Shown: positions 8,529 through 16,326, counted from the stretch's first letter. The stretch: 43,639 nucleotides of DNA from Eubacteriales bacterium (GCA_028692535.1 JAQUXD010000003.1:1-43639), one strand, 5' to 3'. The notes: generated by a model from the letters alone, not told the origin. Numbers and translations are program-made.

Positions 8529-8542
8529 ATTCCCGGTGTCAA
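8514..8542 (-). promoter_or_regulatory. Consensus sigma-A promoter for the surface operon
   Basis: On the minus strand TTGACA (8542-8537), a 17-nt spacer and TATAAT (8519-8514) match the housekeeping consensus at all twelve positions. The predicted start is near 8507. That gives a leader of about 68 nt before the small secreted protein, and the transcript would omit the 5' arm of the overlapping hairpin. It should drive the secreted protein, the SLH glycosidase, GT4-CsaB and the genes beyond. Confidence 0.85.
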
Positions 8543-8561
8543 CGAAATGGGGTCCGACAGT

Positions 8562-9413
8562 CTAACGTCCGACCACATCCAAAAGCGCTCTCGGAATCGC
8601 GGAGAGGATATCTCCTGCGATCAAGCTGTATTGGCCCAGGCCCTCGCAAGCCAGATCGCCGGCCAAACCGTGTATAAACACGCCGGCGACGGCAGATGAA
8701 CATACTGCCGGATCTCTTCGTTTCATCTGCGCCGCAAATGCGGCAATGACACCCGTCAGCACGTCGCCGGCTCCGGCGGTGGCCATACCCGGGTTTCCCG
8801 TAGTATTCACATACAGTTCTCCGTTCGGATCTGACACCAGTGTGTCGGCGCCTTTCAGCACGCAGCAAACCTTGTTTGTGCGAGCCAGACCCAGAACTGC
8901 CGCTTCTCTGTCGGCGACCACGTCGCCCGGTTCGATTCGAAGCAGACGGGCTGCCTCTCCTTCGTGAGGCGTGATGATGATCCCTTTTCCCGCTCCTTTC
9001 AGCGGGAGCTGAAAAGCAGCTGCCGCGTTCAATGCGTCCGCGTCGATCACTGTGATTCCCGTGTGATTGTCCAGCACCAAAGACAGCAGCCGCGCCGTTT
9101 CAGGTGTCACCCTTAGCCCGGGCCCGATGGCCACGGCATCGTTTCGTCTTAGTTCTTCGACGGGAAGGTCCCGGCTGCAGCACATGGCTTCCGGAACACA
9201 GCAGTGAATCACCGGGAAGTATGCAGGATCGCAAGACACCGTCACCAGCCCTGCGCCGCTTCGCAGCGCAGCCTTTGCGCACAGTACAGCGGCGCCCATC
9301 ATTCCCGCGCTCCCGGCTACGATCAGCACGCGCCCGTAATCACCCTTGTGAGATTCTCTTGCACGCGCAGGAAGCCATTCCCGGATCCTGTCGGCAGTAA
9401 TCGGTGTCAACAT
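8562..9413 (-). CDS. nnrD: ADP-dependent (S)-NAD(P)H-hydrate dehydratase
   Basis: This 283-residue cytoplasmic enzyme of the ribokinase-like carbohydrate-kinase fold repairs hydrated NADH and NADPH using ADP. Visible motifs are GRVLIVAGSAGMMGAAVLCA (about 28-47), VIDADALNAAA, IITPHEGEAARLL and the catalytic GAGDVLTGVIAAF (214-226, catalytic Asp217). It has only the dehydratase domain. The epimerase NnrE, fused to it in many bacteria, is not in the window. The start is supported by AAGGAG 8 nt upstream. It lies 70 nt after gdhA, separated by a hairpin, which pairs an NADP-dependent dehydrogenase with a nicotinamide-cofactor repair enzyme. The pairing may reflect function but could be chance. 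Confidence 0.93.
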   Translation of the reverse strand: MLTPITADRIREWLPARARESHKGDYGRVLIVAGSAGMMGAAVLCAKAALRSGAGLVTVSCDPAYFPVIHCCVPEAMCCSRDLPVEELRRNDAVAIGPGLRVTPETARLLSLVLDNHTGITVIDADALNAAAAFQLPLKGAGKGIIITPHEGEAARLLRIEPGDVVADREAAVLGLARTNKVCCVLKGADTLVSDPNGELYVNTTGNPGMATAGAGDVLTGVIAAFAAQMKRRDPAVCSSAVAGVFIHGLAGDLACEGLGQYSLIAGDILSAIPRALLDVVGR

Positions 9414-9426
9414 ATCGTATTCTCCT

Positions 9427-9462
9427 TAAAATGCAGAGCGGCAGGATCTGCTCCCGCCGCTC
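9427..9462 (-). terminator. Hairpin between gdhA and nnrD, possible weak terminator
   Basis: Arms 9436-9446 and 9452-9462 form an 11-bp GC-rich stem with one G-T pair and a 5-nt loop. The minus-strand sequence then reads TGCATTTT, so the T-run is short and offset. It probably terminates some gdhA transcripts while letting others continue into nnrD, or it protects the gdhA message end. Confidence 0.5.
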
Positions 9463-9483
9463 CGATTTTCTATCCGTCCGTTT

Positions 9484-10830
9484 TTAGACATACCCTTGTG
9501 CGGTCATTGCCTCGGCCACTTTCAGGAAACCGGCGATGTTGGCGCCGGCCACCAGGTTGTAGCCAAAACCGTATTCCTTCGATGCAGCTTCCGCGTTGTC
9601 ATGAATGTTCTTCATGATGGTCTCGAGCTGCTCGTAAACCTCTTCTCTCTTCATGGGCATTTTGCGGGAGTTCTGGCTCATTTCTATGGCAGAACAGGCA
9701 ACACCGCCGGCATTGGCCGCCTTGGCCGGTCCGACGGTGACTCCGTTGGCCATAAGGTATTCCAACGCCTCGTTGGTCGTAGGCATATTGGCGCCTTCGC
9801 AGTAATATTTGCATCCGCTGGCAACGATCTGCTTGGCGTGCTCCATGTGAACATCGTTCTGCATGGCACAGGGGATATACAGATCCGCTTTGACGCCCCA
9901 GGGTTTTTCGCCGGGGAAGAATTTGGAGCCGGGGAACTTGTCTGCGTAGGGCTTGCAGATGTTTTTACCGCTGTTGCGCAGTTCCAGCATGAAGTCGACT
10001 TTCTCACCGGAAATGCCGGCTTCGTCCAGAATGTACCCATCCGGACCGGAGAAGGCCAGCAGTTTGGCACCCAGTTCGTTCAGCTTGATAGCCGTGCCCC
10101 AGGCCACATTGCCGAATCCGGAAATGACCACAGTTTTCCCTTCCAGCTTATCGCCGCAGGCTTCCAGCATGTTGCGGGCAAAAAATACGATGCCGTAACC
10201 CGTAGCTTCCGTTCTTCCGGGAAGACCGCCGTAGACGATGCCCTTCCCTGTGATGACGCCGCCGTCAAATTTAGTGGTAAGGCGCTTGTACTGGCCGTAG
10301 AGATAGCCGATTTCTCTGGCGCCGACACCCAGATCGCCTGCGGGCACATCGATCTCCGGACCGATGTGGCGATAGAGTTCTGTCATGAAGGACTGGCAGA
10401 AGCGCATGATTTCTCCGTCAGACTTCCCGTTGGGATCAAAATCGGAACCGCCCTTGGCGCCGCCGATCGGAAGGCCTGTGAGCGCATTCTTAAAAATCTG
10501 CTCAAAGCCCAAGAATTTCATGATGCCGGGATATACGCTGGGAGCAAAACGAAGTCCGCCTTTATAGGGGCCTAATGCGCTGTTGAACTGATAACGATAT
10601 CCTCTGTTGACCTGAACTTTGCCCTTGTCATCCACCCAGGTGACGCGGAACGAAATGCCTCTTTCCGGTTCGATCAGCCGCTCGATCATGCCGGATTCGA
10701 CCAGATCAGGACGTTTCTGCAGGACAGGTTCCAACGAGGACAATACCTCTTCGATGGTTTGCAGAAATTCCGGCTCACCGGGATTTCTTTTCTGGGCGAT
10801 TTCGATATACTGATCTACAATTCTTCCCAT
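9484..10830 (-). CDS. gdhA: NADP-type glutamate dehydrogenase
   Basis: This 448-residue enzyme is the usual length of hexameric bacterial glutamate dehydrogenases. It interconverts 2-oxoglutarate plus ammonia and glutamate. Substrate-site lysines are visible at K90 (GPYKGGLRFA), K114 (QIFKNALTGL) and catalytic K126 (IGGAKGGSDFDP). The Rossmann motif SGFGNVAWG follows, and ANAGGVACSAIEMSQNS comes near the end. The length and the GGAKGGSDFDPNGKSD form point to the NADP-dependent biosynthetic class; coenzyme choice is inferred from family resemblance. GAGG lies just upstream of the start. It has its own promoter in the intergenic region shared with the divergent SPFH gene, and it is followed by nnrD. 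Confidence 0.97.
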   Translation of the reverse strand: MGRIVDQYIEIAQKRNPGEPEFLQTIEEVLSSLEPVLQKRPDLVESGMIERLIEPERGISFRVTWVDDKGKVQVNRGYRYQFNSALGPYKGGLRFAPSVYPGIMKFLGFEQIFKNALTGLPIGGAKGGSDFDPNGKSDGEIMRFCQSFMTELYRHIGPEIDVPAGDLGVGAREIGYLYGQYKRLTTKFDGGVITGKGIVYGGLPGRTEATGYGIVFFARNMLEACGDKLEGKTVVISGFGNVAWGTAIKLNELGAKLLAFSGPDGYILDEAGISGEKVDFMLELRNSGKNICKPYADKFPGSKFFPGEKPWGVKADLYIPCAMQNDVHMEHAKQIVASGCKYYCEGANMPTTNEALEYLMANGVTVGPAKAANAGGVACSAIEMSQNSRKMPMKREEVYEQLETIMKNIHDNAEAASKEYGFGYNLVAGANIAGFLKVAEAMTAQGYV

Positions 10831-10903
10831 TTTTCTCCTCTTTCCTATATCATCAGATCTTCACGTAACAATACGGCAGTTTTGCCTGCCACTCTCTTTG
10901 TTA

Positions 10904-10932
10904 ATAATAGCACAAAGGGTTTTTGCCCACAA
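10904..10932 (-). promoter_or_regulatory. Probable gdhA promoter
   Basis: On the minus strand TTGTGG, a 17-nt spacer and TATTAT (10909-10904) give a good -10 and a weak -35. The predicted start is near 10897, with a leader of about 67 nt. The leader contains a small GGCAG/CTGCC hairpin at 10875-10890. No riboswitch class was recognised in it. Confidence 0.55.
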
Positions 10933-11017
10933 CAAACCCCTTGAAAAACCTAATTCTTTTGGCATATTCCGATATGACAAATATTATTCGCCATCCTTTC
11001 CATATTAAAATAATTTG

Positions 11018-11046
11018 TTGACAAAATTGCGCCGTGGGAGTATTAA
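11018..11046 (+). promoter_or_regulatory. Probable promoter of the SPFH gene island
   Basis: A perfect TTGACA at 11018-11023 is followed after 17 nt by TATTAA (11041-11046). A perfect TATAAT lies directly beyond (11047-11052) but would need a 23-nt spacer. The region is AT-rich. The start is expected near 11053, about 55 nt before the SPFH gene. Confidence 0.55.
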
Positions 11047-11107
11047 TATAATATCTTTGTGATATTGTTTTGATATTATTATCGCTTTTTATTGTATAGG
11101 AGGTCAA

Positions 11108-12157
11108 ATGACAATGGAAAACCCGGTCGTACAAATCAAAGATGCAGAACAGGAAAAGCTTCTGCATCCCGTCAACGGCATGCTGATGCTGATTATGAAC
11201 ATTATGCTGATGGCCGCATCGCTTTTCGCAGGACTGGCTTGCTTCTCCATGGCATGGCGCAGCGGGTTCTTTATCTTGATGGGACTTATATGCATGACTT
11301 ATCTGGCAGTTGTCGGCCCGTTCCTGTTCAAAGGGCTGAAAATCGTCAATCCCAACGAAGCTGTCGTTCTGACGCTGTTCGGTCATTACATCGGAAGCAT
11401 CAAAGATCCGGGGTTCTACTATGTGAATCCTTTTGCCTCGGTATTCAACCCCACCGCCGGATCTTCGCTGGACGCAGAGGCGCTGGCATCAGCCGTTTCG
11501 GGCGCCGCGCACAGCGGCACAAGCAGCAAGAGAGAAACCGGCAAGCCCACGGTCAAAGGCAAACGGATCTCACTGAAGGCCATGACGCTCAATAACGCAA
11601 AGCAAAAGGTCAATGATGTGCTGGGAAACCCCATCGACATCGGCGTGGTTGTGATCTGGAAGGTGCGCGACACAGCCAAAGCTGTCTTTAATGTGGATAA
11701 TTACCTGGAGTACGTATCCATACAGACCGACTCGGCGTTGCGCAACGTGGCCAGGCTTTATCCCTACGACATCGCCGGCGATGGAGAGGAAGGCGACGAA
11801 ATGTCTCTTCGCGGGTCCAGTCAGGCCGTGTCAAAAAAGCTCGAAGAGGAAATTCAGGCTCGCGTAGCCATCGCAGGCATCGATGTGCTGGAAGCCCGAA
11901 TCACCCATCTGGCCTACGCACAGGAAATCGCAGCCGCCATGCTTCAAAGACAGCAGGCTTCAGCCATCATCGATGCCAGGAAAATGATTGTCGAAGGTGC
12001 CGTAGGCATGGTTGAAATGGCATTGGATATGCTTTCAGAAAAAGACATGGTCACGCTGGACGAAGAGCGGAAGGCGGCCATGGTCAGCAATTTGCTGGTC
12101 GTTCTGTGCGGGAACAAGGATGCGCAGCCCATCGTAAACAGCGGATCTATTTATTAA
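11108..12157 (+). CDS. SPFH / Band 7 domain membrane protein
   Basis: This 349-residue protein has two hydrophobic segments near the N-terminus (about residues 25-50 and 54-76). The stomatin/prohibitin/flotillin (SPFH) fold follows, starting at LFKGLKIVNPNEAVVLTLFG and YIGSIKDPGFYYVNPF. Later segments DIGVVVIWKVRDTAKAVFNV and VAIAGIDVLEARITHLAYA, ending in a helical stretch, are typical of Band 7 proteins. These oligomerise on the inner membrane as scaffolds of microdomains. An unusual A/S/T/G/K-rich insert of about 40 residues (SSLDAEALASAVSG onward) breaks the SPFH region. AGGAGG lies 4 nt before the first ATG and 10 nt before a second in-frame ATG, so either may be used. The next gene, an Arc-like RHH protein, starts 40 nt later. 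The precise role is unknown. Confidence 0.9.
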   Translation: MTMENPVVQIKDAEQEKLLHPVNGMLMLIMNIMLMAASLFAGLACFSMAWRSGFFILMGLICMTYLAVVGPFLFKGLKIVNPNEAVVLTLFGHYIGSIKDPGFYYVNPFASVFNPTAGSSLDAEALASAVSGAAHSGTSSKRETGKPTVKGKRISLKAMTLNNAKQKVNDVLGNPIDIGVVVIWKVRDTAKAVFNVDNYLEYVSIQTDSALRNVARLYPYDIAGDGEEGDEMSLRGSSQAVSKKLEEEIQARVAIAGIDVLEARITHLAYAQEIAAAMLQRQQASAIIDARKMIVEGAVGMVEMALDMLSEKDMVTLDEERKAAMVSNLLVVLCGNKDAQPIVNSGSIY

Positions 12158-12197
12158 ACGTACGGTCAAGCGACGCAAGGAGAAAGGAGAGAACGAT

Positions 12198-12377
12198 ATG
12201 CCGAAGGAAACGACTGCAAACTCGGATAAGAAACAGCTTCTCCTTCGTTTGTCTCCCGGTCTTTGGAAAGAGTTGGCAGCCTGGGCCGATGATGACTTCA
12301 GATCCATCAACAGTCAGATCGAATATCTTCTGACAGAATGTGTGAGGCAGCGCAAAAAAGGCACTCCCAAAGCCTGA
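12198..12377 (+). CDS. Arc-type ribbon-helix-helix DNA-binding protein
   Basis: A 59-residue frame begins with ATG at 12198, with AAGGAG 8 nt upstream, and ends with TGA at 12375-12377. After a short polar tail it reads KKQLLLRLSPGLWKELAAWA then DDDFRSINSQIEYLLTECVR. That is the beta-strand, helix A and helix B pattern of the Arc/MetJ ribbon-helix-helix fold, with RSINSQIEYLL equivalent to the conserved Arc RSxNxxIxxLL. Such proteins dimerise and place a beta ribbon in the DNA major groove. I recall the pairing of an SPFH protein with a small Arc-like protein from other Bacillota, so this looks like a conserved two-gene unit. No toxin gene is adjacent. Target DNA is unknown. Confidence 0.85.
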   Translation: MPKETTANSDKKQLLLRLSPGLWKELAAWADDDFRSINSQIEYLLTECVRQRKKGTPKA

Positions 12378-12432
12378 TCCCGCTTCGCCTCTGTCAACTG
12401 CGGCCGATGATGCCGGAACTGGGAGGGATATT

Positions 12433-12657
12433 ATGAACAAAGAAGAAAAATGGAACGCTTACGATTCTGAAACACGGAAAGACGGCAGTTGGGACGGAAG
12501 ATTCTATATCGCCGTCAAAACGACCGGAATCTTTTGCCTTCCGTCTTGTAAAGCACGTCCGCCGCTGCGCAAGAACATCGAATTGCTGGACTCCGTGGAC
12601 GAGTGCCTGACAGCCGGGTATCGTCCCTGCAAGCGCTGTCATCCGGATCGTGCATGA
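12433..12657 (+). CDS. Stand-alone Ada-type zinc-binding (methyl-phosphotriester acceptor) domain protein
   Basis: This 74-residue protein is almost entirely the N-terminal zinc domain of Ada. Four cysteines at 35, 39, 66 and 69 sit in the family pattern KTTGIFCLPSCKARPPLR and GYRPCKRCHPD. In Ada, the first of these cysteines accepts a methyl group from methyl-phosphotriesters in DNA, and zinc is held by all four. The AraC-type and methyltransferase domains of full Ada are missing. No frame remnants follow, because a strong terminator begins 3 nt after the stop. GGGAGG precedes the start by about 7 nt. It could be a methylation sensor, a repair factor or simply a zinc-binding DNA-associated protein; activity is inferred. 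It is the last gene of the plus-strand island. Confidence 0.9.
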   Translation: MNKEEKWNAYDSETRKDGSWDGRFYIAVKTTGIFCLPSCKARPPLRKNIELLDSVDECLTAGYRPCKRCHPDRA

Positions 12658-12660
12658 TAC

Positions 12661-12700
12661 AACCCGCAAAAAACGGGCTAAGGCCCGTTTTTTGTGGGTT
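12661..12700. terminator. Bidirectional intrinsic terminator between convergent genes
   Basis: Arms of 18 bp (one G-T pair) flank a 4-nt TAAG loop. The inner GC core ACGGGC/GCCCGT is flanked by six A on the left and six T on the right, so a hairpin followed by a T-run forms on both strands. It serves the Ada-domain gene on the plus strand and the transporter operon on the minus strand. Confidence 0.92.
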
Positions 12701-12703
12701 ATT

Positions 12704-12731
12704 GATACTTCGAAGAGATCGAAGAAGTATC
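12704..12731. repeat. Second inverted repeat beside the terminator
   Basis: GATACTTC and GAAGTATC (12704-12711, 12724-12731) form an 8-bp stem. An alternative inner pairing CTTCGA/TCGAAG is possible. It lies 13 nt past the stop of the last transporter gene on the minus strand and may assist termination or protect the message end. No T-run follows it directly. Confidence 0.5.
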
Positions 12732-12743
12732 TACATCCTTTGA

Positions 12744-13670
12744 TCAGCGATCTTCGCGGAAATAGGGGCGACTCATGTTCGCCGGTCCCAGATTGCCTTT
12801 TCCGCTCTTGCGCGTCGACAGAATCACGATAAGAATGGTGGCCAGATAGGGGATCATGTCCACAAGATACTGCGAAAACGAAAATCCCATGGCCTGAAGC
12901 CGCAAACCAAGGATCGACAATCCGCCAAAGAGCATGGCTGCAAAAAAAGCCTTGAGCGGATTCCAGGAAGCAAAGATCACCAGCGCTACAGCAATCCATC
13001 CTCTGCCGGCGACCACGTCCACCTGCCAGATCGGGATACGAACGATGGACAGGTACGCGCCACCCAAGCCGCACAAAGCTCCGCCAATCAGGATGTGGGT
13101 ATATTTGTACAGATTCACGTTTATGCCGGACGCATCGGCAGCAGCTGTGTTCTCCCCTACTGCTACCAGATTTAGTCCGAGGCGGGTCCTATATAAATAA
13201 ACCGCTGAAAAAATACAGATGATATATCCGAAATACACAAACAGATCCTGTCGAAATAGGATCGGTCCCACATAAGGGATGTCGGCCAAAACACCTGCTG
13301 CCCGCTTGGCGAAAAATGCGGAAACCTCGGCAGGGACCGTCGAACCCAGCATGGGCTGCCCCACGAAACTGGCAACTCCTGTGCCGAATATCGTCAACGT
13401 CAATCCGGTGACCGTCTGATTGGCCCGCAGCGTTACCGTGAGAATAGCATAAATCAAAGCGCCCCCGGCTCCGGCCAACCCTGCGCCGAGCAATGCCGCG
13501 TAGGGATTCTGCGTGCTCATAGCCGTGGCAAAGCCAGCGATGGCGCCCAGCAGCATCATTCCCTCTACGCCCAGGTTCAGACTGCCGGACCGTTCGGTAA
13601 TGATCTCGCCGATGATGGCAAACAGCAACGGTGTTCCCGCTACGATGCAGGTTGCAAGAAAGGATTGCAT
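12744..13670 (-). CDS. nupQ: Nucleoside ABC transporter permease, NupQ type
   Basis: This 308-residue hydrophobic permease of the branched-chain amino acid / ribose type has many membrane segments. It carries the family signature ITERSGSLNLGVEGMMLLGA (about 25-44), typical of the second permease of BMP-dependent nucleoside importers, with GLGGAYLSI and AGRGWIAVALVIFASWNPLK near residues 215-250. In B. subtilis the equivalent gene is nupQ (yufQ). Its ATG shares one base with the stop of the upstream permease (TAATG), indicating translational coupling. It is the last gene of the xpt-nup operon and is followed by a bidirectional terminator. Nucleoside specificity is inferred from family and from the xpt neighbour. 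Confidence 0.92.
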   Translation of the reverse strand: MQSFLATCIVAGTPLLFAIIGEIITERSGSLNLGVEGMMLLGAIAGFATAMSTQNPYAALLGAGLAGAGGALIYAILTVTLRANQTVTGLTLTIFGTGVASFVGQPMLGSTVPAEVSAFFAKRAAGVLADIPYVGPILFRQDLFVYFGYIICIFSAVYLYRTRLGLNLVAVGENTAAADASGINVNLYKYTHILIGGALCGLGGAYLSIVRIPIWQVDVVAGRGWIAVALVIFASWNPLKAFFAAMLFGGLSILGLRLQAMGFSFSQYLVDMIPYLATILIVILSTRKSGKGNLGPANMSRPYFREDR

Positions 13671-14746
13671 TAGGCCACCTCCTTCTGAAGCTGCGGAACT
13701 CGACCGATCTTATACTGGAGGAAAAATTCACTGCCCAGCACAAAAAACAGGATCGTTCCCTGAACAATGCTGGACACAGAACTCGGCACATTCATGGCGA
13801 TCTGGATATAAGCGCCTCCTTGGATGAGCATCGCAAAAACGATACAAACCAGCAGGATCGCCGCGGAGTTGAGCCGCGCCAGCCATGCGGTAATGATGGC
13901 CGTAAAACCATAGTTGTTGGCAATGCTGTAGACCAGGCTCTTTTCAATGGCCGAGGCCTGGATCATCCCTACAAGACCGCACATCCCGCCGGACAGCAAC
14001 ATGGCTGTGATGATGATGTTGCTGATGTTCATTCCCGCATAACGGGCGGTTTCCACGCTCTGACCCACCACGGATATTTCATATCCCTTTTTTGTTTTAC
14101 TGATGAACACATGTACAACTATCACCAGAACCAATGCGATGATCCAGCCGATGTGAAGACCAAACACATTGGGCAGGATCGCGTTTTCGGAAAACATGGC
14201 GATTTTCGGGAAGCCCTGAGCGGCAGGATCGATCCAGGGACCATACTGAAGATACATGACAAACTTGATGGCGATGTAATTGAGCATCAGCGTAAAAATC
14301 GTCTCGTTGGTGCCCAGCTTTGCTTTGAATATCGCCGGGATAAAAGCCCACAGGCCACCGGCAACGATTGCCGCCATAGCCATAACCAGGAGCATGACCG
14401 GCTTTGGCGTGGTCTGGCCCAGGTTCAAGGCGACAAAGGTCGCAGCAGCCGCGCCCAGCGTGATCTGCCCTTCCGCTCCGATATTCCAGAATTTCATTCG
14501 GAAGGCCACCGATATGCCCAAAGACGCAATACATAAAGGGATCGCTTTGATCAACGTCTGCTTGATCCGCATCTGCGTCCCCACAGATCCCACAACAAGA
14601 GATTTGAATATCTCAAATGGATCGAGTCCGAAAAAAAGCATAATCACACCGGCAAAGACAATGGATAACACGACGGCCAGGACCCGAACCGCATATTCTT
14701 TTTTACGAGGCATAACATCCCGTTTGGTCACCCTTAAAGCGATCAT
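13670..14746 (-). CDS. nupP: Nucleoside ABC transporter permease, NupP type
   Basis: This 358-residue polytopic membrane protein is the first permease of a BMP-type nucleoside importer. A cytoplasmic N-terminus is followed by about eight to ten hydrophobic segments, with IAFRMKFWNIGAEGQITLGA-like sequence (FRMKFWNIGAEGQ, about residues 80-92) and NETIFTLMLNYIAIKFVMYL. The motif WNIGAEGQ is characteristic of this permease and pairs with LNLGVEGM in NupQ. Its start overlaps the stop of the ATPase gene by 4 nt (ATGA), and its stop overlaps the next permease start. The two permeases should form a heterodimeric channel energised by the upstream ATPase. Confidence 0.92.
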   Translation of the reverse strand: MIALRVTKRDVMPRKKEYAVRVLAVVLSIVFAGVIMLFFGLDPFEIFKSLVVGSVGTQMRIKQTLIKAIPLCIASLGISVAFRMKFWNIGAEGQITLGAAAATFVALNLGQTTPKPVMLLVMAMAAIVAGGLWAFIPAIFKAKLGTNETIFTLMLNYIAIKFVMYLQYGPWIDPAAQGFPKIAMFSENAILPNVFGLHIGWIIALVLVIVVHVFISKTKKGYEISVVGQSVETARYAGMNISNIIITAMLLSGGMCGLVGMIQASAIEKSLVYSIANNYGFTAIITAWLARLNSAAILLVCIVFAMLIQGGAYIQIAMNVPSSVSSIVQGTILFFVLGSEFFLQYKIGRVPQLQKEVA

Positions 14747-16275
14747 TGCGCGTTCACCTCCACTTCTTTTCTGCGTCCTGTCATCAGCAGGCCGATCTCC
14801 TCCTTCGTCACGCCGGAAGGATCCACGATTCCGGTCACCTCGCCGTGGCAGAGGACCAGGATCCGGTCACAAAGGTCCATGAGCACATCCAGATCTTCGC
14901 CGACGAACAATACCCCCACGCCCTTTTCCTTTTGTTCATTCAACATGTCGTAAATTTTATAAGATGCCCCGATGTCAAGGCCTCTTACCGCATAGGCAGT
15001 AATAAGCACCTTCGGTGAAGAATCGATCTCCCGTCCCAGCAACACCTTCTGAATATTTCCGCCGGAGAGCTGCTGGACCGAGGTGTAAATGCTGGGTGTT
15101 TGGATATCCAGTTCCCGCACGATCTTCTTTGCCTTTTCCGTACACTCTTCCTTTTGGATCAATAGCCCCGGCTGATTCTGATAATCCTTCAGAATGATGT
15201 TGGAAACGATATCCATGCTCCCCACCAGGCCCATGCCCAGCCTGTCTTCGGGAATAAAGCCCATGCGAATACCCAGTTGAATGATGTCCCTGGGCGTCTT
15301 TCCCACCAGGTTGTCCCCTTCGAAGAAGATCCGCCCTTTGTCCGGCCGGATCAATCCGGCGATGGATTCGCACAATTCCTTCTGGCCGCTGTTGGCCACG
15401 CCGGCTACACCCAGGATCTCGTATTTCCGAAGCTCGAAGCTGACTTCAGACAACGCTTTCTTTCCCTCGCTGTCCAGCACCGTCACTTCGTCCATTTCCA
15501 GAAGCACCTGCCGCCGGTCCGCATCGATAGACTTCTTGGTGATTTGAAGGTCTACTTTCTTTCCCACCATCATCTCGATCAGGTTGGGAATATCCACGTC
15601 CATCGTATTGACCGTGCCGATAGAGGATCCTTTCCGCAAAACAGTCACCCGGTCGGAAATTTCCATGACCTCGTTAAGCTTATGCGTGATGATCACAACG
15701 GCACAACCCTGCTGTTTCATGTTGCGAATGATACGAAACAGCTTCTTGATCTCCTGTGGCGTCAATACCGCCGTGGGCTCGTCCATAATGAGGATCCGCG
15801 CGCCCCGATATAACACTTTGAGGATCTCCAGCGTCTGCTTTTCGCCCACAGACATATCGCAGACGCACTTGTCCGGATCGATGTCCAATCCGTATCGATC
15901 CGACAATTCGCGGATCTTGTGTGACAAGGATTTCGTTCGAAGCATAAACCCTACGGGCTGGCCGATGAGGATGTTTTCCGTCGCCGTCATCACATCCACC
16001 AGATTAAAATGCTGGTAGATCATCCCGATCCCCCGCCGAATGGCATCCTTGGGAGACGAAAAACGAACCGGCTCTCCGTAGAGGCGGATCATCCCGCTGT
16101 CCGGCGTGTATATGCCTGACAACATGTTCATCAACGTGGATTTTCCGGCGCCGTTTTCGCCCAGGATCGCGTGGACCTCGCCTTGCGAGACATCCAGATA
16201 CACATCCTTGTTTGCCTGGATCGGACCAAAGGACTTGGATATGCCCATCATTTCTATTGCTGTGGTTTTTTCCAC
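14743..16275 (-). CDS. nupO: Nucleoside ABC transporter ATP-binding protein, NupO type
   Basis: Two tandem ABC ATPase domains make up 510 residues. The first half is canonical: Walker A GENGAGKSTLMNM (about 39-51), signature MSVGEKQTLEIL, Walker B ILIMDEPTAVLTP. The second half is degenerate in the P-loop (GVANSGQKELCE), as is normal for this sugar/nucleoside class, but keeps the signature LSGGNIQKVLLGREI. Its Walker B region reads VLITAYAVRGLDIGA where the family usually has a P-T-R-G-L-D-V-G-A type stretch, a small deviation. It energises NupP and NupQ and lies 86 nt after the substrate-binding protein, beyond a terminator-like hairpin. Assignment is firm at family level. Confidence 0.93.
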   Translation of the reverse strand: MEKTTAIEMMGISKSFGPIQANKDVYLDVSQGEVHAILGENGAGKSTLMNMLSGIYTPDSGMIRLYGEPVRFSSPKDAIRRGIGMIYQHFNLVDVMTATENILIGQPVGFMLRTKSLSHKIRELSDRYGLDIDPDKCVCDMSVGEKQTLEILKVLYRGARILIMDEPTAVLTPQEIKKLFRIIRNMKQQGCAVVIITHKLNEVMEISDRVTVLRKGSSIGTVNTMDVDIPNLIEMMVGKKVDLQITKKSIDADRRQVLLEMDEVTVLDSEGKKALSEVSFELRKYEILGVAGVANSGQKELCESIAGLIRPDKGRIFFEGDNLVGKTPRDIIQLGIRMGFIPEDRLGMGLVGSMDIVSNIILKDYQNQPGLLIQKEECTEKAKKIVRELDIQTPSIYTSVQQLSGGNIQKVLLGREIDSSPKVLITAYAVRGLDIGASYKIYDMLNEQKEKGVGVLFVGEDLDVLMDLCDRILVLCHGEVTGIVDPSGVTKEEIGLLMTGRRKEVEVNAQ

Positions 16276-16292
16276 CTGTATCCTCCCTCGGA

Positions 16293-16326
16293 GAAAAATA
16301 GGGAAAGTCCAAAGGACTCCCCCTAT
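16293..16326 (-). terminator. Attenuating hairpin between the binding-protein and ATPase genes
   Basis: Arms 16298-16310 and 16314-16326 form a 13-bp stem with two G-T pairs and a 3-nt loop, followed on the minus strand by TTTTT. It lies in the 86-nt gap within the operon. Partial termination, or protection of the upstream message, would give the binding protein a higher level than the ATPase and permeases, a common arrangement in ABC importers. Confidence 0.7.

Noticed and set aside
10831-11107. Glutamine or other metabolite riboswitch in the gdhA leader
   Set aside because: Only a small 5-bp hairpin is visible in a 67-nt leader; no known riboswitch core could be recognised.
12198-12377. 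Antitoxin of a type II toxin-antitoxin pair
   Set aside because: The ribbon-helix-helix fold fits, but neither neighbour resembles a toxin; the partner is an SPFH protein.
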